A DNA stretch of 64,000 bases from an uncultured Senegalimassilia sp. (GCF_934630535.1 NZ_CAKTVU010000002.1:124001-188000); one strand, 5' to 3'; positions 23,723-33,515 are shown, counted from the stretch's first letter. Translations and numbers: made by a program. The notes: generated by a model not told the origin, from the letters alone.

Positions 23723-25288
23723 ATGGATCAGAACGCGTTTGCCGAACAACTGAAGATTGCCATGGATACCGCCGGCATGAAGCAGGCAGATTTGATCCAT
23801 GCAGCGCAAGAAGAAGGTCATAAACTCTGGAAAAGCCAGGTCAGCCAGTATGTTAGCGGCAAGACCATCCCCCGCCCCGACGTAATGCAACTGCTTGCTG
23901 AACTATTGAACGTCACTCCTGAGTGGCTGGGTGGCGAGGAGTCTGCGCCTATGACTCCTCCTGAACATGAACCTTCTGAGCCTGAACCACATGTTCATGA
24001 GGTTCAAAACGATTTTGAACCTTCCAATACTAATGAACCTGCTGTGTCTGATGATCAAGGGAGCGTACCTATGCGTCAGTTCAAGAAATCCTCGAAGCTT
24101 GATAACGTTCTGTACGATGTTCGTGGTCCGGTTGTGGACGAAGCTGCTCGCATGGAGTCCCAGGGCATGCGCATTTTGAAATTGAACATCGGCAACCCTG
24201 CCCCGTTCGGGTTCCGCACGCCCGACGAGGTGGTTCAGGACATGCGACATCAGCTTCCCGATTGCGAGGGTTACAGCGATTCGAAGGGCTTGTTCAGCGC
24301 GCGCAAGGCCATCATGCAGTACTCTCAGATCAAGGGCCTTCCTAACGTAGACATGGACAGCATCTACACCGGCAACGGCGTCAGCGAGCTCATTAACCTG
24401 TGCATGCAGGCGCTGCTCGACACCGGCGACGAGATCCTTATCCCCAGCCCCGACTATCCGCTGTGGACGGCTTGCGCCACCCTTGCCGGCGGCACGCCCG
24501 TTCACTACATCTGCGACGAGCAGGCTGAGTGGTATCCCGATATCGACGATATCGAGCGCAAGATCACGCCGCGCACGAAGGCCATCGTCATCATCAACCC
24601 CAACAACCCCACCGGCGCGCTGTATCCGCGCGAGGTGCTGCAGCAGATCGTCGATGTGGCTCGCAAACATCAGCTGATGATCCTGTCCGATGAGATTTAC
24701 GACCGCTTGGTCATGGACGATCTTGAGCACATCTCCATCGCAAGCCTTGCTCCCGACCTGTTCTGCATCACCTTCTCGGGTCTTTCGAAGTCGCACATGA
24801 TTGCCGGCTATCGCATCGGCTGGATGGTGCTGTCCGGCGAAAAATACTGCGCGCAGGACTTCATCTTGGGCCTGAACATGTTGTCGAATATGCGCTTGTG
24901 CTCCAACGTGCCGGCGCAGTCCATCGTCCAGACCGCTCTGTGGGGCCATCAGAGCGTGCGCAACTACGTGGTGCCCGGAGGCCGCGTCTGCGAGCAGCGC
25001 GATTACGTGTACAAGGCGCTCAACGACATCCCCGGCATCACCGCCGTCAAACCCCGTGCGGCTTTCTACATCTTCCCGAAGATCGACGTGAAGAAGTTCA
25101 ACATCACCAACGACGAGCAGTTCGCGCTCGACCTGCTGCACGAGAAGAAGATCCTGCTGGTTCCCGGCAAGGGCTTCAACTGGGGTTCGCCCGACCACTT
25201 CCGCGTGGTATACCTGCCGCGTATCGAGGTGCTCTCCGAAGCCATGAGCCAGCTCGGTGACTTCCTCTCGCACTACCGCCAAGCGTAA
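23723..25288 (+). CDS. XRE helix-turn-helix domain fused to a class I aminotransferase (AlaT-like)
   Basis: The 521-residue protein has an N-terminal XRE domain (about residues 5-70: MKQADLIHAAQEEG...WKSQVSQYVSGKTIPRPDVMQLLAELL). An acidic, Pro-rich linker (75-115) joins it to a complete fold-type I aminotransferase resembling alanine/aspartate aminotransferases. The PLP lysine lies in SGLSKSHMIAGYRIGW, and NPNNPTGALY and DEIYDRLV are present. It may interconvert alanine and pyruvate while binding DNA. The ATG at 23723 follows GAAAGGAACGG. The dense pentamer array upstream and within the linker suggests autoregulation. The design differs from GntR-type MocR fusions. Confidence 0.88.
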   Translation: MDQNAFAEQLKIAMDTAGMKQADLIHAAQEEGHKLWKSQVSQYVSGKTIPRPDVMQLLAELLNVTPEWLGGEESAPMTPPEHEPSEPEPHVHEVQNDFEPSNTNEPAVSDDQGSVPMRQFKKSSKLDNVLYDVRGPVVDEAARMESQGMRILKLNIGNPAPFGFRTPDEVVQDMRHQLPDCEGYSDSKGLFSARKAIMQYSQIKGLPNVDMDSIYTGNGVSELINLCMQALLDTGDEILIPSPDYPLWTACATLAGGTPVHYICDEQAEWYPDIDDIERKITPRTKAIVIINPNNPTGALYPREVLQQIVDVARKHQLMILSDEIYDRLVMDDLEHISIASLAPDLFCITFSGLSKSHMIAGYRIGWMVLSGEKYCAQDFILGLNMLSNMRLCSNVPAQSIVQTALWGHQSVRNYVVPGGRVCEQRDYVYKALNDIPGITAVKPRAAFYIFPKIDVKKFNITNDEQFALDLLHEKKILLVPGKGFNWGSPDHFRVVYLPRIEVLSEAMSQLGDFLSHYRQA

Positions 25289-25665
25289 CGGGTTTAGGAG
25301 GCGCGCATGAGCAGGAGGCAGTCCCCTGCTCACGTATCAGGGTCGTCCAACCGCTGCTGCGCGGTCGCCTACCGCATGACAGGGGCTCTGTCCCGTCAAA
25401 CGTTTTTGAGGCGTTTAGAGATTTCAAAGCATTACTTATCAGATATGGGAAGAGGGGCCCGAGCCCCTCTTCCCATATGGTGCCAAGCTATACAGGGACT
25501 TATTTCAGCTGATGCTGATGCGCAAAATGCACCTTGCTTCGATGCGGAGTCAATTCAAAGCAAGCTGTTCTCACGGCAACGAGACATCTAGCTCATGTCC
25601 CTTGCATTAAGAAACCTCAAAGAACCCTCACCTTTCGCCCGTATGCAGCCGAATCGCGCCGCCGC
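25289..25665. other. intergenic between the aminotransferase and recQ
   Basis: No gene is supported. GAGCAGG...CCTGCTC forms a short dyad at about 25310-25331, followed by the large hairpin at 25443-25478. A 94-codon frame from 25307 has a good ribosome site but runs through the hairpin and shows no family features. Confidence 0.4.
25443..25478. terminator. large hairpin between the aminotransferase and recQ
   Basis: A perfect 16-bp stem (25443-25458 with 25463-25478) closes a CCGA tetraloop. It is well placed to terminate both convergent genes, although no U-run is seen on the plus side. Confidence 0.7.
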
Positions 25666-27555
25666 CTACTGCACTTCGGAGCGATAGGCTGCTATCTCGT
25701 CGAGGAAGGCTTTACCGTACTTCTCGAGCTTCTTCATGCCTACGCCGCTGACATCCATGAACTCGTCCTCGGTTTCGGGCATGCGAGCGCACATATCGCG
25801 CAACGAGGCATCGCCGAAGACCATATAGGGAGCCAGTCCGCCTTCGACCGCCAGCCGTTTACGCAACGCACGCAGCCTTTCGAACAGATCCTGGTCGTAT
25901 GCTGCATCGGGACCGCTTGCCGTACCCGACCCACCGAACGAGCGACCGCCGGCAACGCCCAGCTTGCGCTGCGGTTGTCGCAGCATCTGCTTCATCTGCA
26001 ATCGAAAATCAGGCGCTGCCGCTTCCCGGAAGCGAGTCCCAAACCCCACTACGGGGAACTGGCCATCCGATATCTCCAAGTACTCGCCCGCCACAAGCAG
26101 CTCGATGACCTCTTTCAGCTGCACTTGCGACATGCTGACGGAGTTGAGGCACCTCGCCTGCGCAAGGCCGAACTGCTCAAGGCGCTCCATGTTCGTGCCG
26201 CGCAGCACATCAACCACCACGCCTTTGCCGAACCTTCCGCGCAACTCCTGCACGCAACGCATGACAGCACGCGCCTCGGCGGTAACGTCCACCGCCCTGA
26301 ACCCGCCCTCGCAGTTCGAGCAGTTATTGCACGAGCCATTGTCCTGCTGCGCCACGGACTCATCGCCGAAGTAACGCAACATGTAGCCGCGCAGGCATTC
26401 GCACGTCAGGCAATAGCCCTCCATGGCCGCCAGCATACGACGCCTAGCCGCGCGGGCAACCTCAGCTTCCTCGGGGCTCATGCTTTCGTTGCCGCTGTCC
26501 TGTTCAAGGAAGAACCTGCACGTGGACAGATCGCCATCGCTCCAGTAGAGCATGCACTCGCTTGCAAGCCCGTCGCGTCCCGCGCGGCCCGCTTCCTGAT
26601 AATAAGCCTCAATGCTTGCAGGCATGTTGTAGTGAATGACGTAACGCACGTTTGATTTATCGATACCCATGCCGAACGCGTTCGTTGCCACGATGACCGC
26701 AGCATCATCGTTGATCCATGCCTGCTGATTGGCTTTGCGCTCCTCCTTACCCAATCCGGCGTGATAGCGCGTTGCCTTCACGCCGGACTGCACCAAGTGT
26801 TCGCGCACCTTCTCGACATTCTTACGCGTATTGCAATACACCACGCCCGAGTCCTCGGGATGCGCCTTCGCATACGTTGTGATGCGGTTCAGCTTTTTAT
26901 TCGGCTCTAGGCGCTCCACGGAAAAGTGGAGGTTTGGCCGGTCGAAACCGGTGACCGCTTGATAGGGGTCCCGCAATCCCAAAAGGCGCACGATGTCGGC
27001 GCGAACGCGCTCCGTTGCCGTTGCGGTGAGTGCGGCAACAGCGGGACGCGCGGGAAGCTGCTCGAGGAACTTGCCGATGCGCAGATACGACGGGCGAAAA
27101 TCCTGGCCCCATTGCGATACGCAATGCGCTTCGTCTACCGCGACCAGCGGAATGGGCGCCTGCGAGGCGAACTCCACAAAGCGCGGGTCCTCCAAACGCT
27201 CGGGCGCAACATAGAGCAGGTCGAACTCCCCCGCCAGGGCACGCGCCATGATCGAGCCCTGCTGAGACGGGGTAAGCGTGGAGTTCAGATATGCCGCCTG
27301 AATGCCAGCATCCTGCAAGCTGCGCACCTGATCGCCCATCAGCGACACCAACGGGCTTATAACCAACGCAAGGCCGCTCATGACAACGCCCGGTATCTGA
27401 TAGCACACCGACTTGCCGGCGCCGGTAGGCATGACCGCAAGCGCATCGCGACCTGCGAGCAAAGCCTGCACCACGCCCTGCTGGCCCGGCCTGAAATCCT
27501 TGTAGCCGAAATGCATTTCCAGCGCCAAGCGCGCCTGCTCTATAGGTACCGACAC
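25666..27555 (-). CDS. recQ: ATP-dependent DNA helicase RecQ
   Basis: The 629-residue helicase unwinds DNA 3'-5' in recombination repair. Motif I is MPTGAGKSVCYQ, motif II DEAHCVSQWGQDFRP, and motif VI QEAGRAGRDG. The RecQ zinc site has CLTCECLRGYMLRYFG and CNNCSNCE, and a winged helix and HRDC domain fill the C-terminal 200 residues. The start is taken as GTG at 27555, after AAAGG. The frame continues 47 codons upstream to an ATG but that part is unlike RecQ. Confidence 0.93.
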   Translation of the reverse strand: MSVPIEQARLALEMHFGYKDFRPGQQGVVQALLAGRDALAVMPTGAGKSVCYQIPGVVMSGLALVISPLVSLMGDQVRSLQDAGIQAAYLNSTLTPSQQGSIMARALAGEFDLLYVAPERLEDPRFVEFASQAPIPLVAVDEAHCVSQWGQDFRPSYLRIGKFLEQLPARPAVAALTATATERVRADIVRLLGLRDPYQAVTGFDRPNLHFSVERLEPNKKLNRITTYAKAHPEDSGVVYCNTRKNVEKVREHLVQSGVKATRYHAGLGKEERKANQQAWINDDAAVIVATNAFGMGIDKSNVRYVIHYNMPASIEAYYQEAGRAGRDGLASECMLYWSDGDLSTCRFFLEQDSGNESMSPEEAEVARAARRRMLAAMEGYCLTCECLRGYMLRYFGDESVAQQDNGSCNNCSNCEGGFRAVDVTAEARAVMRCVQELRGRFGKGVVVDVLRGTNMERLEQFGLAQARCLNSVSMSQVQLKEVIELLVAGEYLEISDGQFPVVGFGTRFREAAAPDFRLQMKQMLRQPQRKLGVAGGRSFGGSGTASGPDAAYDQDLFERLRALRKRLAVEGGLAPYMVFGDASLRDMCARMPETEDEFMDVSGVGMKKLEKYGKAFLDEIAAYRSEVQ

Positions 27556-27751
27556 GGCAAACCTTTCCCTAACAACAAGTTCCACTATGCGCGAAGCGCA
27601 AACGCAAATCTCAATGCAGATGCAATGCAAACGCAAATGCGCGATTGCATGCATGATTACATCACCACAATCCTGCAAGTTGATTGCGGCTTGCAACAGC
27701 TTCGGAGACTGTCCAGAAGCGTTTCATCCGGTAAAACGCTACGACAAACGT

Positions 27752-28162
27752 CTAGATGATAATCCCGTTGCAGTGATCTATTTCATGCTGAATTATCTGC
27801 GCGGTAAAGCCACTGAAGCTTTTCTGGCAGGTTTTGAACGATTCGTCCTGATACGACACACGAATCTTGCGATACCGCTGGCATGGCCGTTGCCCCACAA
27901 GAGACAAGCACCCTTCCTCAGTGGAATACTCGCTTGAGGCATGCACGATTTCGGGATTGAACATGAGCTTGGCTGTACCGTTGTCATCGAACACGATGAT
28001 GCGCTTGCGCACGCCGATCATGTTCGCCGCCATTCCCACGCACTCATGGGCGTGTGCTTCAAGCGTGTCGAGCAAATCCTGCCCAACAGGCGCGTCCTTG
28101 ATGGTTGCGGCCTCCGATGGCATGGCCAAGAACAGTTCGTTTCGCATAATCGGTCTGATCAT
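27752..28162 (-). CDS. def: peptide deformylase
   Basis: The 136-residue metalloenzyme removes the formyl group from nascent N-termini. The three motifs are present: GMAANMIGV (motif 1, Gln-type position shifted to Met), EGCLSL (metal-binding Cys) and QHEIDHCNG (HExxH). Motif 1 normally reads GxGxAAxQxG, so the missing Gln (AANMIG) is a notable deviation also seen in divergent type III-like deformylases. It may therefore be a secondary deformylase. The C-terminus stops soon after the HExxH helix. Confidence 0.87.
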   Translation of the reverse strand: MIRPIMRNELFLAMPSEAATIKDAPVGQDLLDTLEAHAHECVGMAANMIGVRKRIIVFDDNGTAKLMFNPEIVHASSEYSTEEGCLSLVGQRPCQRYRKIRVSYQDESFKTCQKSFSGFTAQIIQHEIDHCNGIII

Positions 28163-28514
28163 CGGGCGCTCGTGCCTCCTTCATGGATATGGGCAGGTGG
28201 GTTGCGAATACGCGAAAAGGGGTTTCGCTGCACCTACTGTACCATGCGAAACCCCCGCGTTCAAGAAAAATCGAACGTTTGTTTTATTGTGTTTTCACAC
28301 CGTTTGAACTGCGGAAACAGTAGAACAATCCGCAAAACCCTGCTAAATTAGCGCATTATCAACAGGTTGGCTGCCCTCATTTGGCAAGCAATTAGACCGA
28401 AAAGCGCAAGCCATAAAAAGCAGCATATCCCAGCAAACCGCCCACCGCCTTAAGCACGCGGCTTTCAGAGGCACGTTCGCGCCAAAGCACGATGCGCACC
28501 CCGTTGCGCAGGAC
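28163..28514. other. intergenic before the amidohydrolase gene end
   Basis: 352 bp between def and the next gene's stop. No open frame with family features, no clear repeat. The first 100 bp must hold the def promoter. Confidence 0.35.
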
Positions 28515-29819
28515 TTATCGCGGCAAGAACTTGTCCAGTTCGCGATCGAGCTCGGGAAGATGCTTCACATGCAGGCTGTCGGCGAATTTGCCGCGGACCA
28601 TGACGCGTCGCACGTTGCGCAGCGCCTCCAGGTCATCAAGCGGGTTCGCGTCCAACACGATCATGTCGGCCGATTTCCCCACTTCAATCGAACCCGTCTC
28701 GTCGCCAAGCCCGATGATGCTCGCATTGCCCAGCGTTGCCGTATGCAACGCAAGTTGACGGCTTGCGCCCACGATGCGCTCGAAGTACACCAGCTCGCGC
28801 CACATATCGTATTGCGTGACGTAGGGGCATGCCGAATCGGTACCCAGGCCAACGGGAATCCCCTGATCCAGGGCCTGTTTCGCGGCCGACACGATGCCGT
28901 CGAAGACGATGCGCCCGTTGACCACCTGGATCTCGGTGGAATGGGTCATCTCAGGCGGCAGCTTGATAAATGGTAGCGCCGGGGAGACGGTGCAGGTCAG
29001 CGAGCTTTTACGACCCACGCCGTTCTCGCGGAACAGCGCCAGCAGCTCGTCGTCCAAAACGCCGCCGTGCTCGATGGTGTCCACGCCCGCTTCCAGACCA
29101 ACGCGAACGCCCTCGGTGCTCTCGATATGCGCCGCAGTATGCATACCCAGCTTGTGAGCCTCGTCCACAGCAGCCGCCGCGATCTCGGGCGACATGCGCA
29201 GCACGCCCGGCTCGCCCTCCTTCTCGGCATCGAACACGCCGCCGGTGATGAACAGCTTTACCAGGTCGCACTTGTGAGCGAAGCAGTCACGCACGATTTC
29301 ACGCGCCTGATCAGGCGTTTCGGCGATATGAGCGAACAGTCCCGCGCCGTGACCGCCCGGTACCGTCACGCCCACGCCCGACGTGACCAGGCGCGGACCC
29401 TGGTACTTGCCAGCATTGATGGCATCGCGCACCCACACATCGGCAAACCCCGGATCGCCGACGCTGCGCACCGTGGTGACGCCGCTGGCAAGCTGCTGCT
29501 GAGCATGCTTGCGCAGCGTGCGATGCAGATACCAACGCCCGACGGGGTTGGCAACCACCTTCTCGATAAGATCGCCCGCCGCGCCGGCGCTGGTGGGCTT
29601 GCCGCTGCCGCACAGATGCACGTGCAGGTTGACCAGGCCCGGCATCAAATATGCACCCTTCAGATCAACTTCCTGCGCACCCGCAGGACCCACCGTGGAG
29701 GCAGCGGGTCCGACCGCGCTGATGCGACCGTTATCGTCCACGGCTACGGTCATATTCTCCTGCGGCTGCATATCGCGCGTGCCGTCGAGCAGCGTTGCAT
29801 GCGTGAATACATAAGACAT
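28515..29819 (-). CDS. metal-dependent amidohydrolase
   Basis: The 434-residue protein belongs to the amidohydrolase superfamily (imidazolonepropionase/prolidase-like branch). It has a short N-terminal beta-sandwich (residues 1-55) and then a TIM barrel with HVHLCG (H-x-H metal site). A lysine candidate lies in CDLVKLFITGG, with His in HIEST, His near DTIEHGGV, and Asp in GLGTDSACPY. The superfamily hydrolyses amide or dipeptide-like bonds in the cytoplasm. The substrate cannot be read from sequence. The start at 29819 follows AAGGGGAT; the frame extends 13 codons further, but with no better site. Confidence 0.88.
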   Translation of the reverse strand: MSYVFTHATLLDGTRDMQPQENMTVAVDDNGRISAVGPAASTVGPAGAQEVDLKGAYLMPGLVNLHVHLCGSGKPTSAGAAGDLIEKVVANPVGRWYLHRTLRKHAQQQLASGVTTVRSVGDPGFADVWVRDAINAGKYQGPRLVTSGVGVTVPGGHGAGLFAHIAETPDQAREIVRDCFAHKCDLVKLFITGGVFDAEKEGEPGVLRMSPEIAAAAVDEAHKLGMHTAAHIESTEGVRVGLEAGVDTIEHGGVLDDELLALFRENGVGRKSSLTCTVSPALPFIKLPPEMTHSTEIQVVNGRIVFDGIVSAAKQALDQGIPVGLGTDSACPYVTQYDMWRELVYFERIVGASRQLALHTATLGNASIIGLGDETGSIEVGKSADMIVLDANPLDDLEALRNVRRVMVRGKFADSLHVKHLPELDRELDKFLPR

Positions 29820-30467
29820 GGCAATCCCCTTCATTCGCCTGCGCCGATGCCTGGGCACGGCACGGAATCAATGGTTCGAGCCTACCAAGAACTCGGCGAA
29901 TCGTCCAGGGAAAATACCCACATGAGGAAAATTAGTCTGGGGGCAGAAGGAGGAGCCTCGGGCAACCCGGTTCGCACGGAATGCAAAACGGAAGCCGCCC
30001 ATCTGGGGAATTATCGCATTTGCAAGGCCCAAGAGACTGCTACCCGCCAAAGAGACAAGGTTTCCCAGTCATTCCTATAGCTTCCCAACAGAAGAGATCT
30101 TCCCAATCCCGCAAGGTCCAGCAGACAGCTTTCGGTGTAGCGGACAAGGGTTCTGCAAGATGGCGACGCCATACTGAAACTAGGCGATGAGGCGGCCGGA
30201 TTTATGCGGGCCATGTCATGGGAGACGCTCCTGACCTGCTGCTTCACTCCCCATCGCCTCTTCTCCTTTTTGGAACGGGCGGGCTCCTCGCAAACTCTGG
30301 GCCTGCCCGCCACAAGCAAGCAGACCGACAGGAAGCGCAAAATGCCCGGCACGCCGACACGCGCAGATGCCCCGAATCTGCGTCACCCAATCGTCTAACC
30401 GTTCCAACAAGAACGCACCAGGAGACGCGAATGCACACACCAAGCCGAAACGCTTCACCGCAACAAA
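29820..30467. other. gene-free region of about 650 bp
   Basis: No frame here has recognisable protein content, and I see no tRNA or riboswitch fold. Dyad-like G+C-rich segments occur at about 30280-30310. The long plus-strand frame that starts at 30218 is the antisense of the EF-G-like gene. It may hold decayed sequence or an RNA that needs a covariance search. Confidence 0.35.
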
Positions 30468-30497
30468 CAGCGAGCCGCCCCGCAGGACGGCTCGCTG
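30468..30497 (-). terminator. terminator of the EF-G-like gene
   Basis: A 10-bp stem (CAGCGAGCCG and CGGCTCGCTG) with a 10-base loop lies 20 bp past the stop codon. On the minus strand it is followed by TTTGTTG. Confidence 0.75.
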
Positions 30498-30517
30498 CAA
30501 TCATCTTAGGGACCTGC

Positions 30518-32584
30518 CTATGCCTTCGATGTCTGGTAAGCCTCAACCAGCCTCTTCGTCACATCGGCGGGCGCGGGGTCGTAGCCCTCCAGCTCGATAT
30601 AGTAGCTGCCGGAGCCGCGCGTCATAGCGCGCAGGTCCTTGGTGTAGCTGATGACCTCGGCATACGGCACGCGTACCATAATGACCGTCTCACCCTCGTC
30701 GGTAGAGTCGGTGCCCACGATGCGCCCGCGGCGCGTGGCGATGTCGCCCATGACGGTGCCGGCATATTCCTCGGTGACCACGATATCCATGGTCGCCATG
30801 GGCTCAAGCAGAATGGCACCTGCCTGCTCGCATGCCGCACGGAAGCCGATACGCGCAGCGGTCTTGAACGCCATTTCATTGGAGTCAACCGAATGGTACG
30901 AACCATCGAACACGGCGCACTTGATATCGACCATGGGATAGCCCGCCAAGAAGCCCTCGGCCATAGCTTCCTGAACACCCTTGTCAACCGCGGGGATCAA
31001 GCCGCCGGGAATGGCGCCGCCCTTGACCTCGTCAGCAAACTCATAGCCCTCGCCGGGATTAGGACTGATGCGCAGCCAGCAATCGCCGAATTGGCCGGCG
31101 CCGCCAGTCTGCTTCTTATGGCGTCCCTGCGCTTCGGCGGTCTTCGTGATGGTCTCGCGATACGGGATGCGCACGGGAACCAACCGCGCCTCCACCTTCG
31201 CCTGCTCCTTCATACGCGCAAGCAGCGTTTCCACCTGGGCTTCGCCCATTGCCGTGACGATGGTCTGGTGCGTCTGCTCGTTGCGGGCGACGCGCAGCGT
31301 GGGATCATTCTCGACCGCGCGCGTAAGGAAGGTGCCGACCTTATCCTCTTCCTTCTTGTTCGCCGCCTCGATGGCGACGGGGTATTGCGGCACGGGCAGC
31401 GGCAGCGGGTCGATGGACATCGTGCCCGATTGCGACAGGGTGTCGCCGGCACGCGTGTCGGTAAGTTTGGGCACCACGATGATGTCGCCGGCCTTCGCCG
31501 ACTTCACGTCCGTAGCCTCCTTGCCCATCATCACGTACAGATGACCCAAGCGGTCCTTCTTGCCCGTGCGAGCATTGATCAGCTCCATGCTCGGCGTGAG
31601 CACGCCGCTGATCAGCTTCAAGTAGCTCAAACGTCCCACGAACGGGTCGGCAACGGTCTTGAAGACGAACGCCGCCGGCTCGCCGCTCTCGTCCACGAAC
31701 GTCTCCTCGCCATTTGCAAGACGGAAGGCGCCATGATGACGTGGATGCGGGAAGTAGGTGCAGATGTCCTTCATCACGCAGCGGATGCCCTGCTCGATGA
31801 TGGTGGAGCCCACGTACACGGGGATGAACAGCTCCTGCGCGATGGCCTTGTCGAGCAGGCTTTCAAGCTCCTCCTGCGTCAGCTGCTCGGAACCGTCCAG
31901 GTATTTCATCATCAGCTCGTCATCAGCCTCGGCAACCAAGTCGCACAGGCGGTCGCGCGCGATCTGCGCCGCCTCGGCATACTCGGCCGGGATATCCTCG
32001 ATGCGGTCATCGGTGGTGCCGTCCTGATCGAAGTAGCGGGCCTTCATGCGCAGCACGTCGATGACTCCCTTGAAGTCCTCGGCAACGCCGATGGGGATGG
32101 TGACCGGACCCAAACGGCTTCCGAAGCGCGCGTGCAGCTGCGCCATGATGGTGTCGAAGTTCGCGTGCTCGCGGTCGATATGGTTGATGAACACGGCGCG
32201 CGACAGGCGCATGCCCTCGGCCTCGCGCCACAGCTTCGTGGTCATGACCTGGGGGCCCGCAACGGCATCCACAACGAACAGCGCCATTTCGGCGGCCTGC
32301 ATGGTGGCAAGCGTATCGCCGATGAAGTCGGGGTGGCCCGAAGTGTCAAGCAGGTTGATCTTGTAGTCATGATACGGAATGGGCGCGACGGACGTGCCCA
32401 GGGTGAACTTGCGGCGAATCTCCTCCTGATCGTAATCAAGATAGGATTTGCCATCGTGGGTGGTGCCCATGCGCGGCGTGCGGCCCGAGACGTGCAGCAT
32501 AGCCTCGGCGAGCGAGGTTTTGCCGGCGCCATCTTGGCCCACCAACACGATGTTTCGGACATGTTCGGTAGCAGGAGCTGCCAT
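30518..32584 (-). CDS. elongation factor G-like GTPase (EF-G2 type)
   Basis: The 688-residue protein has the full EF-G domain order. The G domain has P-loop GQDGAGKTS (residues 16-24) and DTSGHPDF, followed by domains II-V ending in KRLVEAYQTSKA. The G4 motif, normally NKxD, reads NHID, and switch regions are diverged. The canonical fusA is expected elsewhere in the str operon. Such paralogues (fusA2/EF-G2) bind ribosomes, but their job is poorly known. The ATG at 32584 follows AAGGGGAAGG; the frame runs on to 32830 without better evidence. Confidence 0.88.
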   Translation of the reverse strand: MAAPATEHVRNIVLVGQDGAGKTSLAEAMLHVSGRTPRMGTTHDGKSYLDYDQEEIRRKFTLGTSVAPIPYHDYKINLLDTSGHPDFIGDTLATMQAAEMALFVVDAVAGPQVMTTKLWREAEGMRLSRAVFINHIDREHANFDTIMAQLHARFGSRLGPVTIPIGVAEDFKGVIDVLRMKARYFDQDGTTDDRIEDIPAEYAEAAQIARDRLCDLVAEADDELMMKYLDGSEQLTQEELESLLDKAIAQELFIPVYVGSTIIEQGIRCVMKDICTYFPHPRHHGAFRLANGEETFVDESGEPAAFVFKTVADPFVGRLSYLKLISGVLTPSMELINARTGKKDRLGHLYVMMGKEATDVKSAKAGDIIVVPKLTDTRAGDTLSQSGTMSIDPLPLPVPQYPVAIEAANKKEEDKVGTFLTRAVENDPTLRVARNEQTHQTIVTAMGEAQVETLLARMKEQAKVEARLVPVRIPYRETITKTAEAQGRHKKQTGGAGQFGDCWLRISPNPGEGYEFADEVKGGAIPGGLIPAVDKGVQEAMAEGFLAGYPMVDIKCAVFDGSYHSVDSNEMAFKTAARIGFRAACEQAGAILLEPMATMDIVVTEEYAGTVMGDIATRRGRIVGTDSTDEGETVIMVRVPYAEVISYTKDLRAMTRGSGSYYIELEGYDPAPADVTKRLVEAYQTSKA

Positions 32585-33104
32585 ACGATCACCTTCCCCT
32601 TTAAAAGGCGTCGCGCCCGTTTCGCCAACTCGATTCAAGCGCGGGACGCAGTCGAACCAAACGGTTGGAGCACTACCGATAGTGTAGCGTAAAAAAGCGA
32701 ACGAACCGGCAAAACGCCTGATGATGGATACGCCCCGGGGCGTGCAGGAAAGGCAGGAGGCGGCAAGCCGCAACGCTGCAGGGAAAACAGAAGCCCCGAG
32801 GGCATTACGGGGAAGATCAACCGAAGGCAAGCCGGAGCGCTGAGGGGAGAGGAACCGGAAACCAAGGCATTGCGGGGGGCAGAGCTACCGGCAAGCAGAG
32901 ACGTGGCGAAGGAGATGGATAGCCGGCAAGCAGCAGTGCAACATGTGGTGAACTCGTTACGCATTGGTGACAGCGCAGACGTGCGCAGGCGCACGGCTCC
33001 CGCAACGCGATACCCTACGAACAGCGGAACGCGGCTGCTAGGCCCGTCCCGCACAACGCTCACCCCGCGCCGCCCCGTGCGGCGCTACGCATAAGGAGCA
33101 GCTC
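32585..33104. other. intergenic between the EF-G-like gene and the small membrane protein
   Basis: 520 bp of G+C-rich sequence with short purine-rich runs (GGAGGCGGCAAGCCG, GGAAAACAGAAGCC...). No gene, RNA or clear terminator was recognised. Promoters for the two divergent genes should lie here. Confidence 0.35.
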
Positions 33105-33470
33105 ATGGCGTTCCCGAAACATCCCATCATCGATGTAACCCCCGTTGACGCAACGCGCGGAGCCGCTTCCGCCGCGCAAACCGCTGCGGAGCCCTTCACG
33201 CCGCCCTCGTTCGGCAAGCGCGTCGGGAAGGTGGACAACCAGCCGCTGCACACCACGTTCGTCGACGGCCGCGGAAACCCCGTTCGCAACCAAAGCGAGG
33301 CCGCCGCTGCCGCATCGCGCCTGACTGGCGCGGCACAAACCGTGGCAGGCGCCGCCGTCATGGCGGTGGGCGTGCCCATGCTCATATTGCCCGGGCCCGG
33401 CGTGCTCGCTATCGGCGCCGGCGCCGCCATAGCGGCCGGCGGCATCAAGAAGATCCGCAACGGGAAGTAG
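33105..33470 (+). CDS. small membrane protein with a PGPGW-like hairpin
   Basis: The 121-residue protein has a polar N-terminal half (residues 1-72) and a C-terminal hydrophobic hairpin with the turn LPGPGVLAIGAG, ending in a basic KKIRNGK. This resembles the PGPGW putative transmembrane domain, with Val in the Trp place. Function is unknown. The start at 33105 follows AAGGAG. A terminator follows 46 bp later. Confidence 0.75.
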   Translation: MAFPKHPIIDVTPVDATRGAASAAQTAAEPFTPPSFGKRVGKVDNQPLHTTFVDGRGNPVRNQSEAAAAASRLTGAAQTVAGAAVMAVGVPMLILPGPGVLAIGAGAAIAAGGIKKIRNGK

Positions 33471-33515
33471 CGCAGGGATGGCGGCAAGTTCCCGCCTTTT
33501 CCAAGCCTCTCAAAC

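Noticed and set aside
25307..25591. 94-codon frame after the aminotransferase gene
   Set aside because: Despite a good AGGAGG, it runs through a perfect 16-bp hairpin and has no recognisable content.
30218..32692. 824-codon plus-strand open frame
   Set aside because: It is antisense to the EF-G-like gene, with a His/Arg/Asp-rich composition typical of shadow frames in high-G+C DNA.
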